In this document: piece by piece, positions 26,821-34,481 of the stretch
How positions within the stretch are numbered: the first letter of the stretch is position 1
Layout: each line of letters starts with the position of its first letter
Assembly (NCBI GenBank): GCA_963795415.1
Contig: CAWCHQ010000002.1
Location: forward strand, 806,001 to 870,000
DNA length: 64,000 nucleotides
Direction: 5' to 3'
Source: CAVSUZ01 sp963795415
GTDB lineage: Bacteria > Pseudomonadota > Alphaproteobacteria > Acetobacterales > Acetobacteraceae
Made by a program: the position numbers and the translations under genes
Notes under the pieces: model-generated
What the model was told of the DNA's origin: nothing
The model's input: the letters and a program-made list of their open reading frames with translations, nothing else
Databases searched by the model: none

Positions 26821-27291
26821 CTATTTCTCCCCCTCCCCTTGCGGGAGGGGGTTGGGGGGAGGGGTCGAGGCATCGGAGATCTCTTCCGCTGCACAGTTCG
26901 CGGCAATACCGATCATCCGAAGAACGCCTTCCAGGTTGTTGGTGACTTCGTCGTTCCAGACCCGAATGACGGGAAGCCCCTGACTCCGCATCCAGGCATC
27001 GCGCTCGGTGTCGGCACGGAGATCGACGTGGCTAGCCCCATCGACCTCAGCAACCAGCCCCGCCGACGGGCAGAAGAAGTCCGCAATGTAAGGCCCGAGA
27101 GGAACCCGCCGGCGAAACCTAAGGCCATACAACCGCTTGCCCCGAAGCCTGTACCACAGCACTCGCTCCGCCCGCGTTCCGTCGTGCCGCATCGCCCGAG
27201 CAAATCCGAAGACTCGATTCCGTCTTTCGACCCCTCCCCCCAACCCCCTCCCACAAGGGGAGGGGGAGTTTTCTTTGCCGCTGATTGCCAT
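26821..27291 (-). CDS. DUF559 family endonuclease-like protein inserted in the dcw operon
   Basis: This 156-aa product is encoded antisense to the operon between murB and ddl. Its core (from about residue 34: MRHDGTRAERVLWYRLR, then GLRFRRRVPLGPYIADFFCP, VAEVDGASH and LPVIRVWNDEV) matches the DUF559 family, a small Vsr/PD-(D/E)xK-type nuclease fold. The acidic residues in IADFF and AEVDG and the later Arg/Trp positions are the likely catalytic ones. Both ends of the frame are translated repeat: NSPSPCGRGLGGGVE near the start and TPPPNPLPQGEGEK at the end. The true start may be the ATG at 27192. Function is unproven; endonuclease activity is an inference from the fold. Confidence 0.85.
   Translation of the reverse strand: MAISGKENSPSPCGRGLGGGVERRNRVFGFARAMRHDGTRAERVLWYRLRGKRLYGLRFRRRVPLGPYIADFFCPSAGLVAEVDGASHVDLRADTERDAWMRSQGLPVIRVWNDEVTNNLEGVLRMIGIAANCAAEEISDASTPPPNPLPQGEGEK
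26827..26868. repeat. Left terminal inverted repeat of the DUF559 unit
   Basis: It starts CTCCCCCTCCCCTTGCGGGA and ends GGGGTCGA, with an internal hairpin CCCCCTCCC/GGGAGGGGG. It matches 27227-27268 in inverted orientation with one mismatch. Upstream, 26761-26790 holds a degenerate relative (CTCCCGTTTCCCTTGCGGGC). Confidence 0.9.
27227..27268. repeat. Right terminal inverted repeat of the DUF559 unit
   Basis: It starts TCGACCCCTCCCCCCAACCC and ends GGGGAGGGGGAG. It is the reverse complement of 26827-26868 apart from one base (GTGGG versus GCGGG in the same orientation). Confidence 0.9.
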
Positions 27292-27350
27292 GCACCGACC
27301 CTGCGGCGGGGTGGGTTCCTGATCGGTGAATCAGGGCAGGTGAGGGCGCC

Positions 27351-28271
27351 ATGATCCGGGTCGCGGTCCTCTACGGCGGAATTTCCGCCGAACGCGAGGT
27401 GAGCCTCTCGACCGGCATCCAGGTCATCGCCGCGTTGCGCGAATCTCGCTTTTGCGTCACCCCCATCGAGGTCACCGAAGACCTCGGCGCCGTCATCGCC
27501 GCCCTGAACCCCCGCCCCGATGCCGTCTTCAACGCGCTGCACGGCCGGTTCGGCGAGGACGGCGCGATCCAGGGCGTGCTCGACTGGCTCGGCATTCCCT
27601 ACACGCATTCCGGCGTGCGGGCCTCGTCGCTCGCGATGGACAAGGTCTCCGCCAAAGCGGTGTTTGCCGCCGCCGGCCTGCCCGTCGCCCGCGGCCGCAT
27701 GGTCGAGACCGGCGAACTCATCGCCGCCGACCCGATGCCGCTTCCCTATATCGTCAAGCCCGTCAACGAAGGCTCCTCCGTCGGCGTCGAAATCATCAAA
27801 AACGGCGACAACCGCCGCGGCGAGATCGCCCGCACCTGGCGCTTCGGCAACATCGCGCTCGCCGAGGAATACATCCCTGGGCGCGAACTCACCGTCGGCG
27901 TCATGGGCGACCGCTCCCTGGCGGTGACCGAGATCATCGCCGAGGCCGGCAGCTTCTACGACTATGACTCGAAATACGCCGACGGCGGCTCCCGCCATAT
28001 CGTGCCGGCGCGGATCCATCCGGACAGCTACGATCGGGCTTTGGACGTCGCCCTCGCGGCCCACCGCGTCCTCGGCTGCCGGGGGGCGAGCCGCGCCGAT
28101 TTCCGCTACGACGACACCGAGGGGGAGCCGGGCCGCCTGGTGCTGTTGGAAGTGAACACCCAGCCCGGCCTCACCCCCACCTCGCTGCTCCCGGAACAGG
28201 CCGCCCATCTCGGCATGAGTTTCCCCCAGCTCTGCACCTGGATGGTCGAGAACGCCGCATGCCGGGCATAG
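27351..28271 (+). CDS. ddl: D-alanine-D-alanine ligase
   Basis: Ddl makes D-Ala-D-Ala for MurF. The 306-aa protein starts MIRVAVLYGGISAEREVSLS, then FNALHGRFGEDGAIQGVLD, the ATP-grasp segments LPYIVKPVNEGSSVGVEIIK and EEYIPGRELTVGV, and the metal-binding end EVNTQPGLTPTSLLPEQA. Length is normal. It follows the DUF559 insertion and overlaps ftsQ by 13 bases. Its ATG lies in an ATGA context with a plus-strand frame that runs across the insertion. Confidence 0.95.
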   Translation: MIRVAVLYGGISAEREVSLSTGIQVIAALRESRFCVTPIEVTEDLGAVIAALNPRPDAVFNALHGRFGEDGAIQGVLDWLGIPYTHSGVRASSLAMDKVSAKAVFAAAGLPVARGRMVETGELIAADPMPLPYIVKPVNEGSSVGVEIIKNGDNRRGEIARTWRFGNIALAEEYIPGRELTVGVMGDRSLAVTEIIAEAGSFYDYDSKYADGGSRHIVPARIHPDSYDRALDVALAAHRVLGCRGASRADFRYDDTEGEPGRLVLLEVNTQPGLTPTSLLPEQAAHLGMSFPQLCTWMVENAACRA

Positions 28272-29227
28272 AGCGCGAGCGGGCGGGGGTCGCGACACGT
28301 GAATCCCGCGACCAGATGACGCGGGATCGCGCGTGGCGGGACGTCGGAGCGCGTGAACCCGACCAACGGATGCGCACGCCCCGTAACTCGGTTAACGACC
28401 GCCCCGCGCGCATCAAGATCTTCCTCCGTCGCCGGAAGCGCATGCTGCGCCCGGCCGGATGGATGATCTTCGCCTGCATCGTAGCCGGCCTCGGGGTGGT
28501 CGCCGTCCACTCCGCCGAACCCGGCGGCACGCTCGCCCGCGCCCAGCAGCGTCTGCTCGCCCTGACCGGCTTTACCGGGCTGCGCGTGACTGAAATGCGC
28601 ATTGAGGGTCGCGCCAACACGCCGGAGCCGCTGCTACGCGCCACACTCGGCGTTTCTGTCGGCGACCCGATTCTCGGCTTCTCGCTCGCTCAGGCCGAGC
28701 GGCGGATCGAGTCCTTGTCCTGGGTGGAGCAGGCCACCGTCGAGCGCCGCCTGCCCGGAACCATCGTCGTCCAGCTGCGGGAGCGCCGTCCCTTCGCCAT
28801 CTGGCAGAACAACGGCAAGTTCGTCCTGATCGACCGCAACGGCCAGGTGGTCACGAACGAGAACGTGGCCGATTTTCGCCAGCTGCCGCTCGTGGTCGGC
28901 CCCGGCGCCCCTGACGGGGCCGCCGACCTGATCGATGCGCTGAATGACCATCCGCGCATCAGGGATCGGGTCATCGCCGCAATTCGTGTCGGCGAGCGCC
29001 GCTGGAACCTGCAGTTGAAGGGCGGCCAGGACGTGCTGCTGCCTCAGGGGCACGAGGCCACCGCGCTCGATCGGCTGGCTCTGCTCGAGGACGCGCACAA
29101 ACTTTTCGAAAGGCCCTTGCAGCGAATCGACCTTCGGTTGCCCAACATGTTGGTGCTGCATGCGTTGCCCACCACCGGATCTAGCCCCGACAAGGCCCCG
29201 GCGGCTGGCGCGAAGAAGCAGACCTGA
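28259..29227 (+). CDS. ftsQ: Cell division protein FtsQ
   Basis: FtsQ is a bitopic scaffold linking early and late divisome proteins. The 322-aa product has a basic cytoplasmic N-terminus, one membrane helix (WMIFACIVAGLGVVAVHSA), a POTRA-like domain (VTEMRIEGRANTPEPLLRAT) and the FtsQ beta domain (ERRLPGTIVVQLRERRPFAI). The ATG at 28259 overlaps the ddl stop by 13 bases; an ATG at 28372 (MRTPRNSVND) would also keep the membrane helix. It is followed by ftsA after 11 bases. Confidence 0.92.
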   Translation: MPGIERERAGVATRESRDQMTRDRAWRDVGAREPDQRMRTPRNSVNDRPARIKIFLRRRKRMLRPAGWMIFACIVAGLGVVAVHSAEPGGTLARAQQRLLALTGFTGLRVTEMRIEGRANTPEPLLRATLGVSVGDPILGFSLAQAERRIESLSWVEQATVERRLPGTIVVQLRERRPFAIWQNNGKFVLIDRNGQVVTNENVADFRQLPLVVGPGAPDGAADLIDALNDHPRIRDRVIAAIRVGERRWNLQLKGGQDVLLPQGHEATALDRLALLEDAHKLFERPLQRIDLRLPNMLVLHALPTTGSSPDKAPAAGAKKQT

Positions 29228-29238
29228 GGGATGGCCGC

Positions 29239-30555
29239 ATGAACGACATGGCCCGCCGCGTTCTGCCACCGCAGGGGCTGGGCCCTGAGGAGCCGGAGCG
29301 CCCGCGGACCGGGCGCAGCGGGCCTTTTGGCGTGCTGGATATCGGCAGCACCAAGATCGTCTGCCTGATCGGCCGCACCGAGACCGACGGCCGGCTGCGT
29401 CTGCTCGGTTTCGGCTGGCACAAGGGCAAAGGCGTCCGCGGCGGCGGAATCGTCGACCTGGAGGAGGCCGAGCGCGCCATCCGTGCAGCCGTCGGCCAGG
29501 CCGAGGACATGGCGGACACCACCCTGCGTTCTGTCACAGTCAATCTCACCTGCGGCCAGCCCGAAAGCCGCCTTTTCAACGTGCAGTGGCCGGTGGGGTC
29601 GGTCGGGGGAGAGGGAAGGCCGGTCGAAGAAAACGACATCCGTCGGGTCATCGCCGAAGGCCGCATCCGCGCTGAGGTCGATGGGCGCGAGATCATCCAT
29701 TCCCTGCCGTTGACTTTCAGCACGGACGAGACCGACCGCGTCGCTGATCCGCGCGGACTGTTCTGCACCACGCTGACCGCGCGGCTGCACATCGTCGATG
29801 CGGCGACCACCGCATTGCGCTCGCTGGCGGCCTGCATCGCCCGCTGCGACCTCGATATCGCCGAGCTCGTCTCCGCCCCCATGGCCGCCGGCCTCGCGGC
29901 ACTGGTGGAAGACGAGCGCGAGCTGGGTGCGACGGTTATCGACATGGGTGGCGGCACGACCGGCATGGCCGTCTTCGCCGAGGGCCAGTTGCTCCACACC
30001 GCGCAGCTCCCCGTGGGCGGAATCCACGTGACCAACGACCTCGCCCGCCTTCTGTCCACCCCCGTTGCCCACGCCGAACGGCTGAAAGCCCTCTACGGCA
30101 ACGTCCAGTCCTCGCCCGACGATGAGCGCGAGATGCTGCCGGTACCGCTGGTCGGCGAGGAAGAGCACCAGATCGCGAAAGTCCCGCGCAGCATGGTGGT
30201 CAGCATCATCCGTCCTCGAATTGAGGAGACGTTCGAAATGGTCAGAGAGCGGTTGGAAAGTTCCGGACTGGCCCGCGCGGCCGGAAACCGCGTCGTGCTG
30301 ACGGGCGGCGCCTGTCAGCTCGCGGGTGTGCGTGAACTCGCGGGGCGCATTCTCAACCGCCAGGTCCGGCTGGGCCGTCCGACTGCCTTGCGCGGGCTGC
30401 CAGACGCCGCTTCCGGCCCGGCCTTCGCCACGGCGGCGGGACTGCTGGCCTGGACCGCCGGCGAAGGACGTAACATGCGCGACATTGATCTCGAGCCGGA
30501 TCGTCCAGCCGGATTTTTTCGTCGCTTCGTCAACTTTCTAAGGGATCGCGTCTGA
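29239..30555 (+). CDS. ftsA: Cell division protein FtsA
   Basis: FtsA is the actin-like ATPase that tethers FtsZ to the membrane. The 438-aa protein has the phosphate-1 block FGVLDIGSTKIVCLIGRTET, the SHS2/1C region and the phosphate-2 loop ATVIDMGGGTTGMAVFAEGQ. GNRVVLTGGACQLAGVREL (adenosine motif) follows, and the C-terminal amphipathic tail is PAGFFRRFVNFLRDRV, the membrane-targeting helix. Start ATG 29239 follows an AGGGATGGC stretch. It is separated from ftsZ by a repeat-containing gap of 158 bases. Confidence 0.95.
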   Translation: MNDMARRVLPPQGLGPEEPERPRTGRSGPFGVLDIGSTKIVCLIGRTETDGRLRLLGFGWHKGKGVRGGGIVDLEEAERAIRAAVGQAEDMADTTLRSVTVNLTCGQPESRLFNVQWPVGSVGGEGRPVEENDIRRVIAEGRIRAEVDGREIIHSLPLTFSTDETDRVADPRGLFCTTLTARLHIVDAATTALRSLAACIARCDLDIAELVSAPMAAGLAALVEDERELGATVIDMGGGTTGMAVFAEGQLLHTAQLPVGGIHVTNDLARLLSTPVAHAERLKALYGNVQSSPDDEREMLPVPLVGEEEHQIAKVPRSMVVSIIRPRIEETFEMVRERLESSGLARAAGNRVVLTGGACQLAGVRELAGRILNRQVRLGRPTALRGLPDAASGPAFATAAGLLAWTAGEGRNMRDIDLEPDRPAGFFRRFVNFLRDRV

Positions 30556-30598
30556 TGATGAAACGCACGCGCCCCAACCGCCATGGCCGGGCCCTTTC

Positions 30599-30626
30599 GT
30601 CATGGCCGGGCCTGACCCGGCCATCC
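30599..30626. repeat. Palindromic repeat between ftsA and ftsZ
   Basis: CGTCATGGCCGGGCCTGACC continues to CGGCCATCC. It is nearly identical to the copy translated in murE, with a degenerate half copy (CCATGGCCGGGCCC) just upstream at 30581. It is intergenic here, so it shows the element in its non-coding form. Confidence 0.85.
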
Positions 30627-30713
30627 AACGCAGAACCGCGATGACGATAAGTACCACAATAAACCACTGAACAACGACTTCCCCGAATCGCAAGCCCTGA
30701 GAGACAACGTCGC

Positions 30714-32285
30714 ATGACCCTGAATCTCACCATCCCCCAACAGATCCACTCCGACTTCAGCCCGCGGATCACCGTGATCGGGGTTGGCGGCGGCGGGACC
30801 AACGCCGTCGATAATATGATCGCGGCGAGCCTTACGGGCGTGGAGTTCGTCGTCGCCAACACCGACGCGCAGCAGCTGATGCACAGCCGCGCGGACCGGC
30901 GGATTCAGCTCGGTCCCCACATCACCCAGGGACTTGGCGCAGGGGCGAAGCCGGAAATCGGCCGCGCGGCCGCCGAGGAAGCCGCCGATGAGCTCTATCG
31001 TCACCTCGACGGCTGCCACATGGTGTTCATCACCGCCGGCATGGGCGGCGGCACCGGCACCGGCGCCGCGCCGGTCATCGCCCGCATGGCGCGCGAGCGC
31101 AACATTCTAACGGTCGGGGTTGTCACCAAGCCGTTTGCCTTTGAGGGGGTCCGTCGCGCCCAGGCTGCCGATCGCGGCATCGACGAATTGCAGCAATACG
31201 TCGATACGCTGATCATCATCCCGAACCAGAACCTGTTTCGTATGGCCAACGACCGCACCACCTGGCGGGAGGCCTTCAAGATGGCTGACCAGGTACTTTA
31301 CATGGGCGTGCGCGGTGTCACTGACCTCATGATGGCGCCGGGCCTGGTGAACCTGGATTTCGCAGACATCCGCACCGTCATGGCGGCCATGGGCAAGGCG
31401 ATGATGGGCACCGGCGAGGCCGATGGCGAAAACCGGGCGATCCGCGCCGCCGAGGCCGCCATCAACAACCCGCTGCTGGAAGACACCTCCATGTCAGGCG
31501 CGCGCGGCCTGCTGATCAACATCACCGGCGGCGACGACATGACCCTGTTCGAGGTCGATCAGGCGGCCAATCGCGTCCGCGAGGAGGTGGACGAAAACGC
31601 CGACATCATCTTCGGCTCGGCGATCGACGAGGCGCTGTCGGGCCGCATCCGCGTCTCGGTCGTCGCCACCGGCATCGACACGCCGGCGGTTCGTGCCGAG
31701 CAGCAGCGGCCGCATCTGGTGGCCGTCGGCGGCGGGGCGATGGCCGTCGCCGCGGCGCCAATCCCGATGCAGGCGGCAGTCGGAATGAGCCATCATGGCA
31801 TGGCTGGGTCCCTCAACGTAGCTGCTTCGGGCCCGCCGGCGCCGCATCCGTTCATGCTGCGCCCGTCCATGCCACCGCCGGTCTACGCCGCGGTAGAGCC
31901 TGTCATGGAGGCGGCCGGCTTGGACCCGTCCGTTGCACACGCTGCGCCTCGCTCGGCTCACCCGTTGCATCCGGCCGCCGTTGCAGCGAGGCCACGCTCC
32001 GGCCTGTTCGCCGAGCCGTCCGCGCCGCCCGCCGAAGAGGCGCAAGCAGCCGCGCCGGTGCAGGGTGCTGATGCGGCCCGGCCCAGCCTGTTCGGAACGG
32101 TGACTGGGGTGTTCCGGCGAAGGGTGGCCGGCGTGGCTGTTGCCGAGGTGCAGCCCGTCAGGACGGAGCCGGTGGTCAATGCGGAGCCTCGGGCCGAACC
32201 CGCGCCCCGGCCCACGGTCCGTCCCCTCGTGGCTGAGGAGATGGGCATCGAAATACCGACTTTCCTGCGCCGCCAGTCATCCTGA
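30714..32285 (+). CDS. ftsZ: Cell division protein FtsZ
   Basis: FtsZ is the tubulin-like GTPase that forms the Z ring. The 523-aa protein has ITVIGVGGGGTNAVDNMI, the tubulin signature GGGTGTGAAPV near residue 108, NQNLFRMANDRTTWREAF and the T7 region (NLDFADIRTVM). A long Ala/Pro-rich linker runs from about residue 330. The conserved C-terminal peptide EMGIEIPTFLRRQ, which binds FtsA and other partners, closes the protein. The linker is long, as in many alphaproteobacteria. A hairpin repeat follows the stop. Confidence 0.97.
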   Translation: MTLNLTIPQQIHSDFSPRITVIGVGGGGTNAVDNMIAASLTGVEFVVANTDAQQLMHSRADRRIQLGPHITQGLGAGAKPEIGRAAAEEAADELYRHLDGCHMVFITAGMGGGTGTGAAPVIARMARERNILTVGVVTKPFAFEGVRRAQAADRGIDELQQYVDTLIIIPNQNLFRMANDRTTWREAFKMADQVLYMGVRGVTDLMMAPGLVNLDFADIRTVMAAMGKAMMGTGEADGENRAIRAAEAAINNPLLEDTSMSGARGLLINITGGDDMTLFEVDQAANRVREEVDENADIIFGSAIDEALSGRIRVSVVATGIDTPAVRAEQQRPHLVAVGGGAMAVAAAPIPMQAAVGMSHHGMAGSLNVAASGPPAPHPFMLRPSMPPPVYAAVEPVMEAAGLDPSVAHAAPRSAHPLHPAAVAARPRSGLFAEPSAPPAEEAQAAAPVQGADAARPSLFGTVTGVFRRRVAGVAVAEVQPVRTEPVVNAEPRAEPAPRPTVRPLVAEEMGIEIPTFLRRQSS

Positions 32286-32717
32286 CGACAGCGGTTTCAG
32301 GCTGACCGGGTCAGCCTGAAACCCCCCTTCCCCACTGGTTATTCCGGGGGGTCAGCATCAGCGGTGGTGGGTTCTCGACGTCTCCGCCTCGCCCGGCCGG
32401 GCCACACGTAGTGCCATGATGCTGGTGCATAGCGCGATACGGCTGATTTGCGTCGCTTCGGACCTGATTGAGCTGATTGCGCCTGACGCTAGTCCCCGAC
32501 CAGACCGGGCGCCCAAAGCCTCACCGACGCCGGGCGCGCGCGCTTCGCCGCCGCACCGCTCACTTTGGCGTGCACCAAAAATGCTGCAAAATCATGTCCC
32601 TAAGCCGTAATATTCAGCAATAAAGAGTGACTCGCAAATCACTCGGGCGCCCTCTAGCTAGAGCATTCCTCCCTTGCCGGAGGAGCATAGGCATAATTGG
32701 CCGGAGACGTCGCCTAC
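32286..32717. other. Intergenic region between ftsZ and lpxC
   Basis: It contains a perfect 13-bp hairpin (32293-32323) and otherwise no supported gene. A short frame at 32416-32610 has no recognisable motif. A promoter for lpxC is expected here but I cannot define it. Confidence 0.5.
32293..32323. repeat. Hairpin repeat after ftsZ
   Basis: Arms GGTTTCAGGCTGA (32293-32305) and TCAGCCTGAAACC (32311-32323) are separated by CCGGG. The same arms occur upstream of tadD (7688-7716). No T-run follows, so a terminator role is possible but not shown. Confidence 0.7.
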
Positions 32718-33647
32718 ATGGACGGATTGGCTTTGAGCTTAAGTCCGCAATCGGCAGTCGCCTGTCAGCATACCCTGAAGGCGGCGATTTCTTGCGTCGG
32801 AGTAGGGCTGCACTCAGGCCAGCGTGTGCGGCTGAGCTTGCGTCCCCTCGATGTGGACCAGGGCATCATCTTCCGGCGCGTTGATCTCGGCGTGGACATT
32901 CCGGCCCGCTTCGAATTTGTGCAGGAGACGCGGCTGGCGACGGGCCTGGCCCACCCGGATCATCCGCAGGCGCATATCGGGACTATCGAGCATCTTATGG
33001 CCGCCCTGGCCGGCCTCGGTGTGGACAACCTGCTGATAGAGCTCGATGGCCCGGAGGTCCCCATCCTGGATGGCTCCGCCTCCCCTTACGTTTTCCTGAT
33101 CGACTGCGCCGGCTTGGCGGCCCAGGACGCGCCGCGGCCAGAGATTGAGATTCTGCGCCCCGTGCGTGTGACCGAGGGCGAGGCTTTCATCGAGCTGCGG
33201 CCCGCGAGCGCCTTCAATGCCGGGCTTGAGATGTCACTGTCCATCGACTTTCCGGCCACCGCGATCGGGCGCCAGAAGGTCTCGCTGCGCCTGACGGCCG
33301 AGAATTTCCGCCATCAGCTCTGCCGTTCACGGACCTTTGCATTGGCCGAGGAGGTCGCCGCCATCCAGGCCGCCGGCCTCGGCCGCGGTGGAAACCTGGA
33401 GAACGCGGTCGTGGTGGACGGTGATCGGGTGCTCAATCCGGGCGGCCTGCGCATGGCCGACGAGTTTGTCCGGCACAAGCTGCTCGACGCGGTGGGGGAT
33501 CTTGCCCTGGCCGGTGCGCCGATCCGCGGAAGGTTTACCGCCCACCGGTCCGGCCACATGCTCAACAACCGGCTGTTGCACGCGCTTTTCGCCGACCCCG
33601 CCGCATGGCGCCGCTCCATGCCGGAGTCGCTGTCCGTCGCAGCCTGA
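32718..33647 (+). CDS. lpxC: UDP-3-O-acyl-GlcNAc deacetylase LpxC
   Basis: LpxC is the zinc enzyme of the committed step in lipid A synthesis. From ATG 32718 the product is 309 aa; a TTG at 32697 would add 7 residues. Conserved elements are KAAISCVGVGLHSGQRVRLS, THR-type metal region GTIEHLMAALAGLGVDN (zinc His near residue 92), LDGSASPYVFLI, FALAEEVAAIQAAGLGRGG and VRHKLLDAVGDLALAG, whose HKxxD supplies the other zinc ligands (about 253/257). Its position after ftsZ is the usual dcw end. The gene shows no sign of decay. Confidence 0.95.
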   Translation: MDGLALSLSPQSAVACQHTLKAAISCVGVGLHSGQRVRLSLRPLDVDQGIIFRRVDLGVDIPARFEFVQETRLATGLAHPDHPQAHIGTIEHLMAALAGLGVDNLLIELDGPEVPILDGSASPYVFLIDCAGLAAQDAPRPEIEILRPVRVTEGEAFIELRPASAFNAGLEMSLSIDFPATAIGRQKVSLRLTAENFRHQLCRSRTFALAEEVAAIQAAGLGRGGNLENAVVVDGDRVLNPGGLRMADEFVRHKLLDAVGDLALAGAPIRGRFTAHRSGHMLNNRLLHALFADPAAWRRSMPESLSVAA

Positions 33648-33657
33648 TCTCGCGCCG

Positions 33658-34437
33658 ACGAAACGCCTTCGCGCGGATCAGCTCCTCGTCTCCCGCGGCC
33701 TGGCCGAGAGCCGCACCCGGGCGCAGGCGCTGATCCTTGCAGGCAAGGTGTTTGCGGGCGAACAGAGGATCGGCAAGCCCGGTGAAATGCTGGCCGGGGA
33801 AACGGCGCTTGCGGTACGCTGCCCGGACCATCCCTGGGTTTCCCGGGGCGGCCTCAAGCTGGACCACGCCCTGTGCTTTTTTGGCCTGTCCCCGGCCAAA
33901 CGGGTCTGCCTGGATGTGGGCGCATCGACCGGCGGCTTCACGGATGTGCTCCTTTCGCACGATGCTGTGCGCGTGTACGCCGTCGATGTCGGGCACGGCC
34001 AACTCGCCTGGAAGCTGCGCAACGACTGCCGCGTGATCGTCCGGGAAAGGACCAATGCCCGTTACCTGACGGCGGCCGAAATTCCCGAACCGGTCGAGGC
34101 GCTGGTTTGCGATGCCAGCTTCATCGGCTTGCGGACCGTGCTTCCGGCGCCACTGGCGCTATGCCGGCCGGGCGCTTGGGCCGTGGCGCTGATCAAGCCG
34201 CAATTCGAGGCGGGCCGTGCCCTGATCGGACGAAAAGGCGTGGTGCGCGACCCCGGCGTGCACGCCAAGGTCTGCGCTGAGATCGAGGACTGGTGGCGTT
34301 CGCTTCCGGGCTGGGGTGTCTTGGGCATCGAGCCTAGCCCGATCACCGGTCCGGAAGGAAATCGCGAGTTTCTGATCGCGGCCATGCTCAAGCTAGATGT
34401 CCCTGCTACGGAGGTTGTCCCTCCGGGGCCGGGGTGA
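33658..34437 (+). CDS. TlyA family rRNA methyltransferase/putative hemolysin
   Basis: TlyA-family proteins have an N-terminal S4 RNA-binding domain and a C-terminal FtsJ-like SAM methyltransferase that 2'-O-methylates rRNA in characterised members. Here S4 is RADQLLVSRGLAESRTRAQA and the SAM motif is CLDVGASTGGFTDVLL. Catalytic-type segments VCDASFIGLRTVLP, ALIKPQFEAGR and SPITGPEGNREFLI follow. The S4 domain begins at KRLRADQLL, but no ATG, GTG or TTG lies in frame just upstream. I placed the left end at an ACG (33658) 10 bases after the lpxC stop as a formal boundary. The true start is unresolved. Confidence 0.75.
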   Translation, partial: TKRLRADQLLVSRGLAESRTRAQALILAGKVFAGEQRIGKPGEMLAGETALAVRCPDHPWVSRGGLKLDHALCFFGLSPAKRVCLDVGASTGGFTDVLLSHDAVRVYAVDVGHGQLAWKLRNDCRVIVRERTNARYLTAAEIPEPVEALVCDASFIGLRTVLPAPLALCRPGAWAVALIKPQFEAGRALIGRKGVVRDPGVHAKVCAEIEDWWRSLPGWGVLGIEPSPITGPEGNREFLIAAMLKLDVPATEVVPPGPG

Positions 34438-34481
34438 GAGGCTGTGGTTGCACACTCGCAACCCCTGCCCGGAGCTCCTGG

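Larger units (their letters stand above)
26827..27268 (-). mobile_element. 442-bp DUF559 unit bounded by 42-bp inverted repeats
   Basis: The left end (26827-26868) begins CTCCCCCTCCCCTTGCGGGA. The right end (27227-27268) is its reverse complement with 41 of 42 bases matching. The only cargo is the DUF559 gene. Each end is itself a hairpin of the same family found inside murD, murG and elsewhere in the window. I do not know this as a named mobile element. The arrangement (nuclease gene between inverted dispersed repeats, inserted between two operon genes) suggests a self-contained mobile unit. Confidence 0.6.

Noticed and set aside
26827..27268. DUF559 inverted repeats as an IS with a transposase
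   Set aside because: The cargo has no DDE, HUH or serine recombinase motif; only a Vsr-like nuclease family match, so a standard IS label is not supported.
32293..32323. Hairpin after ftsZ as an intrinsic terminator
   Set aside because: Stable stem but followed by C-rich, not T-rich, sequence, and the same hairpin occurs upstream of tadD; better called a dispersed repeat.
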